Assembly (NCBI GenBank): GCA_020404485.1
Contig: DYDT01000020.1
Span: forward strand, 1-10,306
DNA from: Rickettsia endosymbiont of Diachasma alloeum
Lineage (GTDB): Bacteria; Pseudomonadota; Alphaproteobacteria; Rickettsiales; Rickettsiaceae
Length of the DNA: 10,306 bases
Direction of reading: 5' to 3'
Below the pieces are notes generated by a model, which saw only the letters and a program-made list of their open reading frames with translations, was not told where the DNA came from and searched no databases. Made by a program: the position numbers and the translations under genes. The number at the start of each line of letters is the position of its first letter. Positions within the stretch are counted from its first letter, which is position 1. Positions 6,801 to 10,306 of the stretch are shown here, in pieces.

Positions 6801-8720
6801 TTCAGATAGACTTGTATCACTATAATATTTAAATATACCCTCTAATAATCCTTGAAACTCTGATTCCCTACCGATTAATGATTTAATTGGGTATACTACC
6901 CCTCCTACCTTGCCCATTAGTTCTTTATACCAACTCTCTGCAATCACTAATCCTTCTTGTGCACTAATTGCTTGTTGCAGATGTTCTGATAAATTATCAG
7001 ATACCTCTTCAGATACACGATATAACTGGCCTTTTGCTTCTATTGATGCTTGATTATATTCTGATATAGAACCATAAATCTTTAACAAGTGTATCTTACA
7101 ATATTCTTCAAATGATTCTTTATACTTATCAATATTAAATTGAATATTTAATTGTACTATCTTTCTATTACCAATTAATTCGCTATCTAACCTAATATTC
7201 TTAACTACAACATCCCTATTAACATCTATTATATTCACTGAAATAACAGGTGCATCAGCACTACTTGTTGGGATAAATAATATGCTATTTACAGCATTAC
7301 TACCATCTACTATCTTCTCGATCTTTGGCTTCTTTGAACGAGTACCATGATCATCAATCACTGTCGCAGTCGGTAGTATATAAGATTCCTTATCGTAGAT
7401 AACAATATGCTTGTCATAATCTCTTAATACTAAAGACTCCCCTAATAGAAACCTACTCATATAATGTGCTGATGACTTCTCTCCTGTACCGGGAAATGTA
7501 TTATAGGTCTTTTTTAAATATTGTTTTATTGTTTGTTGAATTACAATAAGATCATCTGGTGCTGGATTTTGATTTATAATTTCTTCTGTAACGAGCTGAT
7601 TAATAATTTGCTGTACCACTGGAATTACTTCTTGATCACGTACTACAACCTTCATCTGCATAAAAGAGTCAGATGGACTATCTAAATTCATACCAACACA
7701 TAGAATATTATCTGCAAGACTTAATATCCGCATATTATTTGGCTGAAACCCTTTTGTGTATTCTTCTACCTGTTTTAAAGCATCGTCAGCATTTGTACCA
7801 GCACCTGTACCAGCTTTAAACTCCATGATAATTGGTATTGACTTTGTCGTTCTATCAGAACCTCGTACTAAAAGCACCATATCCGCATAACCTGTGCCTG
7901 CAAATTGCTCTAAATACCCATGTACATTCTCTCTATACTTAAAATTATTAAAGATCCCTGCTACAAATCCATGTTCATCCGCTTCCCGTGCCTTATCTCC
8001 ATATGGTAATCCCTGGTAATGATCATGAATAAGTTTTGTATACTTTAAGATAAAATCTAGTGACTCTATTGATTTTGCTTTTGCACACAAAGAAAGTTTT
8101 GATATCTGATCCTCAAGAGCAACATATTGCCCATCTTTATCTAAACACTGTTTAGTAATATCACGATATTGCTTTGTGCTGCTCGCACCCTCTTGGATAT
8201 CTTTCTTCTCTACTGTAACATTGATGCTACCTGTTGATTTATTAATTTGAATTACACTAATCTCTAATTTCTTATTATCATCTTCTGTATATTCTCTACC
8301 TGTAATCGTTTTCCATTCATCTTTAGTAAAATCTATATCTTTATTCTTTTTTTGTTTTTTATTCTGATTATTTTCTTTAAATATAAATACATGAATCTTA
8401 TCGTTTGTTTCTACTACTATTCTTAAATGATCAGCACTCTCAAAATTAAAATATAACTTCTGAATACCCAACTTACCGGCAAGTTGCGTATCTAATAAAC
8501 TGGCAAATGATCCAAAAAAGAAATGTGTGAAGAAACCTATTTTACTAACAGAATGTAAATATGAGGGGGTTTGATTTATAAATGATTGGAATCTTGCTTG
8601 AAAGGAATATTCAATATCAGGTCTTGCTATATGAGAGCTAATATATTCTCCAAATAATAACTCCACTAACTCAAATTCTTGCGACTTTGCTTGCTTTGGT
8701 AACTTATTATTATCACTCAT
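813..8720 (-). CDS. cifB: Giant CifB-like cytoplasmic-incompatibility toxin: two PD-(D/E)XK nucleases, LRRs, Ulp1-type protease, ankyrin repeats
   Basis: This 2635-residue protein is a probable secreted effector. No N-terminal signal peptide is visible, so type IV export is inferred. Nuclease 1 lies at about 245-325, with Asp280, Glu300-Phe-Lys302 and Gln317. Nuclease 2 lies at about 617-710, with Asp661, Glu683-Leu-Lys685 and Gln704. About 17 leucine-rich repeats follow (815-1350, e.g. LKYLNLADNHL). The Ulp1/C48-type protease (about 1385-1600) has His1488 (NHWVSL), Asp1507 (YYVDSFG), Gln1537 and Cys1543 (SYNCGLW). About 19 ankyrin repeats span 1735-2445, interrupted by a Gly-rich hydrophobic insert (1980-2031). 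The tail has a histidine cluster, RGRR (2503-2506) and a hydrophobic segment near the C terminus. Wolbachia CidB/CinB share the nuclease-nuclease-(protease) order but are roughly 1,000-1,200 residues. The start is supported by GGGAGG five bases before ATG, and the gene follows cifA by 46 bp. The frame is intact. Domain calls are strong; the reproductive role is inferred from homology. Confidence 0.85.
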   Translation of the reverse strand: MSDNNKLPKQAKSQEFELVELLFGEYISSHIARPDIEYSFQARFQSFINQTPSYLHSVSKIGFFTHFFFGSFASLLDTQLAGKLGIQKLYFNFESADHLRIVVETNDKIHVFIFKENNQNKKQKKNKDIDFTKDEWKTITGREYTEDDNKKLEISVIQINKSTGSINVTVEKKDIQEGASSTKQYRDITKQCLDKDGQYVALEDQISKLSLCAKAKSIESLDFILKYTKLIHDHYQGLPYGDKAREADEHGFVAGIFNNFKYRENVHGYLEQFAGTGYADMVLLVRGSDRTTKSIPIIMEFKAGTGAGTNADDALKQVEEYTKGFQPNNMRILSLADNILCVGMNLDSPSDSFMQMKVVVRDQEVIPVVQQIINQLVTEEIINQNPAPDDLIVIQQTIKQYLKKTYNTFPGTGEKSSAHYMSRFLLGESLVLRDYDKHIVIYDKESYILPTATVIDDHGTRSKKPKIEKIVDGSNAVNSILFIPTSSADAPVISVNIIDVNRDVVVKNIRLDSELIGNRKIVQLNIQFNIDKYKESFEEYCKIHLLKIYGSISEYNQASIEAKGQLYRVSEEVSDNLSEHLQQAISAQEGLVIAESWYKELMGKVGGVVYPIKSLIGRESEFQGLLEGIFKYYSDTSLSEGAERRVLVLTEFQTGAGGRIDMLMQAIGPSEQGTKEYVPVGLELKYDDSIYLRSSDKSKSAEEQVVLLNDKAKHVVEKLLQDQTERYSKGAAIKSITDGNKVAIMGIVFNARADQPGKLFLTTDKFLEADIVHSSKVYSISFGDELLDIMNFAEPDNIRFMPDWFKMTLTGSIADDQIIDLSNTGINDQKSLKSLLLAHGLNKIEGLDLSYNTLTDDDLKGLSTMFHVQRLAYLDFSDNDLGNSIEDVKQLIGNGVETLKINDIGADNAQLSNIVRYLKGNNNLINLDVADLDSEAISMSQDTATRIAEYLEDNTTLEYLSLVNAKIDDLAAIFLSGGLDRNQGLRELILTNNLITNVGASNIASTFRNNNLVKIDLSGNPLGITGVDSVVRAAHDNDQIQELSLINVGLEYNPKVSNDQMLEIMSLLFSNPNLRKVNIAENDIGDGALRKIFSTLKDNIDTSTLEELSLAGNKIDVGVTDLSMYIIAGLIKDYISCSKYLRSLDLSSMNMKDEIGEEIVKGLEGNTGLMSLDLSGNANGNVKIGTKTLSQLAQVLPNNQYLKYLNLADNHLSVRDLNILIGGVQTNTVLSHLNLSGNDFTTQTMINDHGRVHIDIQSSYIDFNRLLQDTGLKYLNLANCKLNQSSISSLFQGLENNDILEILDIRGNILDDTIINDIVEALIKNAAQDLNGLKQLYIDKSHLSDESILKLLNQSLGISVLIDDDLQQNTDLSTELEKMEIEPTCPIKSLYDNNLDKYNGYVTEGTLGPVFETAIVRDDDGYWLQDHDVTHIARVHYQNTNVQVLSTSAELSHILKEYRASKDTSPFTIIINVNSQGGELPESGVGNHWVSLVLQRVNNHYDGYYVDSFGHSIASGLAELLNAHHIRIHDIGIHSQQHDSYNCGLWALENAQAMRNVLLLTPNSDVAAVQNSLPTSHNEEYFRNLRNEIWRELMNDDARVEFLNAYGINVDILRRFSNNDDHLLSQYHDTAAGVIACLMTAHFISQSKHKREILKVLPTNSPTVVDGKSFLDCTDKLTTYLPIAQLIKILNKFQIRDDGTCVRVNDFIMEQEIIDAIKKEIPDIAFNMHLIMKNTSAMISMAAATHNIQLFKVVCTRYGKELKAVIDVEGKTLLHQVMHYKDAKEWAALVIDHGISIDTRDLAGNTALYYAILNRNDQVVGLLIARDANVDSVNNEGQSLLLSAIINSANNNYAIAELLLKYDANINILNNNNTALYLSVLKNDTRITEFLLDHKANVNIHNNGNDTALAAAIRMNNKLMIDLLLQHGANVTAPGYQGNTPIIIATAVKNKELVKKLIESGADVNATNDDGYSAISIAVGGGAVTAGAGGIIGYLGIGEGSILSWLGSTARSLASGILNRAQGYSVIESSIDNEISELLTDHGAELNTVNNFGSTPLHYATQNQNYEMIESFLEHRANIDTVNSDGDTALHISTNQLRYRGRRTRAIDNNDDDIVKKIIHLLIKKNAQVDINNKRHETAIYLAVIKENKEIIELYLNHVKDSTILLDRAYNDNKSVLEHVLESKDSEIISQFIRFQDQEGKSILSAAVLINNQAAINLLVQHKADINIQDGDGNTPLHLAMHSSNTKVIKYLIDKGTRLDIKNKAGNAAVHLAVKNHDSASLVLLKAKNADFKLQDNDGNTALHLALKRMDQEVIALLLSFVDDGSMLLCIENQNGDTILKLALMSEDNKIISLFVNFHDSMDSTALHLAVKHNKQDIIDLLIANTADINIQDGDGNTPLHLAAQIKNIQIFQLLLDNNVTLNLKNKDNKTAFDVAKAYGMDIIKFQLPIPSSYKDHNIEDITIRNQDLENSYNHHKHRYHHGEGNEKAEHHIGQKHTGDNQRGRRDIEDALHIKYEKQYDNLVSRDDIGEYTDIRLDAIVQVQNAMGTQHRIEQDVSKFIGSKASPVVNSVPNQLLVDWQGNLLLWYLLFGQKCSGAKCKITKDVVEPKDLEYAQRLAYSAYAPVIGDNAEYTE
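1512..1563. repeat. 52-bp exact direct repeat, copy A (within ankyrin-coding DNA)
   Basis: This 52-base stretch is identical to 2001-2052. It encodes the turn and first helix of an ankyrin repeat (read on the - strand: INIQDGDGNTPLHLA). The other ankyrin units here are diverged at DNA level, so the identity points to recent duplication or gene conversion between units. Confidence 0.9.
2001..2052. repeat. 52-bp exact direct repeat, copy B (within ankyrin-coding DNA)
   Basis: This is the second copy of the sequence at 1512-1563, offset by 489 bases, which is exactly 163 codons. Recombination between the copies would therefore delete or add about five ankyrin units without breaking the reading frame. 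Confidence 0.9.
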
Positions 8721-8724
8721 AATA

Positions 8725-8731
8725 GCCTCCC
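8725..8731 (-). promoter_or_regulatory. Strong Shine-Dalgarno of the cifB-like gene
   Basis: On the - strand GGGAGGC lies just before CTATT-ATG, so GGGAGG has a five-base spacing to the start codon. It is far stronger than the AAGG site of the upstream antidote gene, and it fixes the start of the 2635-residue protein. It also suggests that the toxin gene is translated independently within the same transcript. Confidence 0.8.
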
Positions 8732-8766
8732 TGATATAAAGAATAAATTATTGTATTGAAACTTAC

Positions 8767-10053
8767 TTATGCACTATCTAACTCCTGATTATCGATACTA
8801 GCACTATCTCCAAGTACTAGCATATCTTCTTGCTTATCTAATATATTAACACTTTCTTGTTCTGTTGCTACCAAATTCTTCATTACATCATCGTTAAATA
8901 AATGAGCTGATTTAAATATCTCATATGCCCACGATGTGGATTTCTTCAAATTCTCTACCTGCTCCATATTAAGTGAACTAACTATTTCTGATAATATATC
9001 TGAAGTCCTGCCTGCTTTAACTAGATGGCCTATCTTATCAGACGCAGGATCACCGTAACCTAATCTATGCATAAAAAATTGTTTATGCTCTTCAAACCCA
9101 TCCATATTCCACATAGTCGATAGCATTTGATATCCGCAACCAATACACTGCACATCGTTTGGTACAGATAAGATGTTGTACAACACCCAATATATAGATG
9201 TAGAATAGTCATCGTGTATTATATCTACTGAGCTAAGACATTTAAATAACTTCTCAGCGCGATCAAACAAATAATTACTCGTTAATTCTGATAAACTGGA
9301 ATAATGTTTATTTTTTGCAAAATCTTTTTCTAGCAGCTCATGATATTTACTCTCATCTAAGTGATCCATAGCAAAAGTAACCATGTCGGAGTTTGCCCTT
9401 CCTACAAAAAAATCATTATATGTTGCTGTATATATTAACAAATCATCTTTTTCTTCTCCTGATAATACTGGTACTAATTTATCCCAAAAATACTCTAATG
9501 CTTCTGCATGTTTTCCTCTTACCGCACTCTCAAATCCATGTAAATCATTATTATCACCGGTAAGCTGTAATTTGGCTTTAAATTTATCCATGTAACCAGT
9601 TATATAATGCGTCCAATATGTTACTAATGGTCCATGCCCAGCATATGTACTATCTAACTGCCTTACTATTGGTTTCTCACGAACAAAATTTGATTGCGCC
9701 TCAGCCCATAACTCTCTTATCTCATCCTCAAAACAACACCAGCATGCTACTTTATATTTTTGCATATTATTAAATGGGTTATCTTCTCCACTAGGCGTTG
9801 TCGCGGCTAATAACTTCCGACCTACTTCATACCTATCTAATTTAACCCCCTCTAAACTATCTACTGCATACCAACAATCTTCATCACTGATAATTTGTTT
9901 TACAAAGTTAAGAGTACGCGATAAACTAAATCTTAATAATTTCCCACCATATAAATGTGTCCATTGCTTAATCTGCAATTGCTTTGATACTTTATGTGGG
10001 TCATCCTCTGCAATAGAAGATATTAATCCTTGCTCTATCTGATTATAATCCAT
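8767..10053 (-). CDS. cifA: CifA-like cytoplasmic-incompatibility rescue factor (antidote)
   Basis: This 428-residue, largely helical, soluble protein has no signal peptide. It shares the landmark motifs of Wolbachia CidA as I recall them: DEDCW (57-61, compare DEGCW), DNP...KYKVAC (91-104, compare DNPLRKYEMAC), and GFESAVRGKHAEALEYFW (173-190, compare GFDSAVKFKWSEGVEYFY), followed by YLFDRAEKLFKCL (261-273). In Wolbachia, CifA binds CifB and rescues embryos from incompatibility, and it contributes to induction in some systems. It is the first gene of the operon, 46 bp before the cifB-like gene, which is the canonical order. It is somewhat shorter than the roughly 470-490 residues of type I CifA, mainly at the C terminus, which ends in an acidic, disordered-looking tail (about 397-428). 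The start has AAGG (10059-10062) five bases upstream. Cysteine pairs (CWCC 104-107, CIGC 303-306) are notable but of unknown meaning. Homology is judged by motif order, not by a search. Confidence 0.8.
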   Translation of the reverse strand: MDYNQIEQGLISSIAEDDPHKVSKQLQIKQWTHLYGGKLLRFSLSRTLNFVKQIISDEDCWYAVDSLEGVKLDRYEVGRKLLAATTPSGEDNPFNNMQKYKVACWCCFEDEIRELWAEAQSNFVREKPIVRQLDSTYAGHGPLVTYWTHYITGYMDKFKAKLQLTGDNNDLHGFESAVRGKHAEALEYFWDKLVPVLSGEEKDDLLIYTATYNDFFVGRANSDMVTFAMDHLDESKYHELLEKDFAKNKHYSSLSELTSNYLFDRAEKLFKCLSSVDIIHDDYSTSIYWVLYNILSVPNDVQCIGCGYQMLSTMWNMDGFEEHKQFFMHRLGYGDPASDKIGHLVKAGRTSDILSEIVSSLNMEQVENLKKSTSWAYEIFKSAHLFNDDVMKNLVATEQESVNILDKQEDMLVLGDSASIDNQELDSA

Positions 10054-10137
10054 AATTACCTTGATTATCTTTTTGAATTATTTTCAACTTAACTAACTAA
10101 AATCCGCATGCAAATAATAAATATTACTACACTCGCC

Positions 10138-10166
10138 ATATAAAAGCTTAACATTATTATTTACAA
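10138..10166 (-). promoter_or_regulatory. Possible promoter of the cif operon
   Basis: On the - strand TTGTAA (10161-10166) and TTATAT (10138-10143) are separated by 17 bases and lie about 85 bases before the cifA-like start codon. This is the only gap where the operon promoter could lie before the IS3-like element begins near 10190. Hexamer matches are common in such AT-rich DNA, so confidence is low. Confidence 0.3.
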
Positions 10167-10189
10167 AGCACAACAATCACCTAGCAGCT

Positions 10190-10306
10190 TGATGTGGCTA
10201 TAGTTTTCCGGACAGTTAATAATAGACGATATTAACAGAAAGGATAAAAATGACAGATATAAAACCAAAGGTATATCCAGCTGAATTTAAAGAATCAGCG
10301 ATTAAA
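10190..10306 (+). mobile_element. Left end of an IS3-family insertion sequence (continues off the right edge)
   Basis: The stretch beginning TGATGTGGCTATAGTTTTCC and continuing GGACAGTT starts with TG, as IS3-family inverted repeats do, and lies about 60 bases before a typical IS3 orfA start. The partner end is outside the window, so the exact left border is inferred and may be a few bases off. Confidence 0.5.
10250..10306 (+). CDS. IS3-family transposase OrfA, N-terminal 19 residues (partial)
   Basis: The frame opens with ATG at 10250 after AGGA (10241-10244) and runs off the window edge. Its 19 residues, MTDIKPKVYPAEFKESAIK, match the start of the small helix-turn-helix OrfA (transposase_8 type) of IS3 elements, where Y-x-x-EFK-x-x-A is conserved. 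In this family OrfA binds the IS ends and is joined to the OrfB integrase by programmed frameshifting; neither the recognition helix nor orfB is visible here. It is divergent from the cif operon. Confidence 0.7.
   Translation, partial: MTDIKPKVYPAEFKESAIK

Noticed and set aside
9383..9595. 70-codon + strand frame inside the cifA-like gene
   Set aside because: It is antisense to a conserved part of the CifA-like protein, with no Shine-Dalgarno and no recognisable motif.

Overview
This is an AT-rich, insertion-sequence-bounded accessory segment that looks like it comes from an obligate intracellular alphaproteobacterium of the Rickettsiales, most likely Rickettsiaceae (Rickettsia, Tisiphia or Orientia-like). 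That placement is an inference from low GC, decayed gene remnants, IS fragments and the ankyrin-rich giant protein. No rRNA, tRNA or housekeeping gene fixes the taxon.

Layout. The left edge (1-118) is the 3' end of an IS256-family (mutator-type) element: the last 26 codons of its transposase, then a probable terminal inverted repeat. Next, on the + strand, is a small multidrug-resistance family transporter of the SugE/Gdx (guanidinium exporter) subtype (216-527). It is followed by a short decayed remnant that resembles the start of a SemiSWEET/PQ-loop membrane protein (539-697). Most of the rest (813-10053) is a two-gene operon on the - strand, transcribed toward the transporter. The right edge (about 10190-10306) is the start of an IS3-family element, with the first 19 codons of orfA.

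The operon is the main content. Its first gene (8767-10053, 428 aa) has the conserved motifs of CifA, the rescue factor of cytoplasmic incompatibility known from Wolbachia CidA/CinA. After 46 bp with a strong Shine-Dalgarno comes a 2635-aa CifB-like protein (813-8720). From N to C terminus it has two PD-(D/E)XK nuclease domains with apparently intact catalytic residues, about 17 leucine-rich repeats, a Ulp1-type cysteine protease with intact His-Asp-Gln-Cys residues, about 19 ankyrin repeats broken by one glycine-rich hydrophobic insert, and a C-terminal region with a histidine cluster, an Arg-Gly-Arg-Arg site and a hydrophobic tail. The gene order (antidote first, toxin second) and the nuclease-nuclease-protease order match known cif operons. 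The LRR block inserted between nuclease and protease, and the long ankyrin/C-terminal extension, make it a giant variant that combines both enzymatic activities. The expected role is manipulation of host reproduction, with CifA binding and neutralising CifB. That is inference from homology seen by eye, with no search run.
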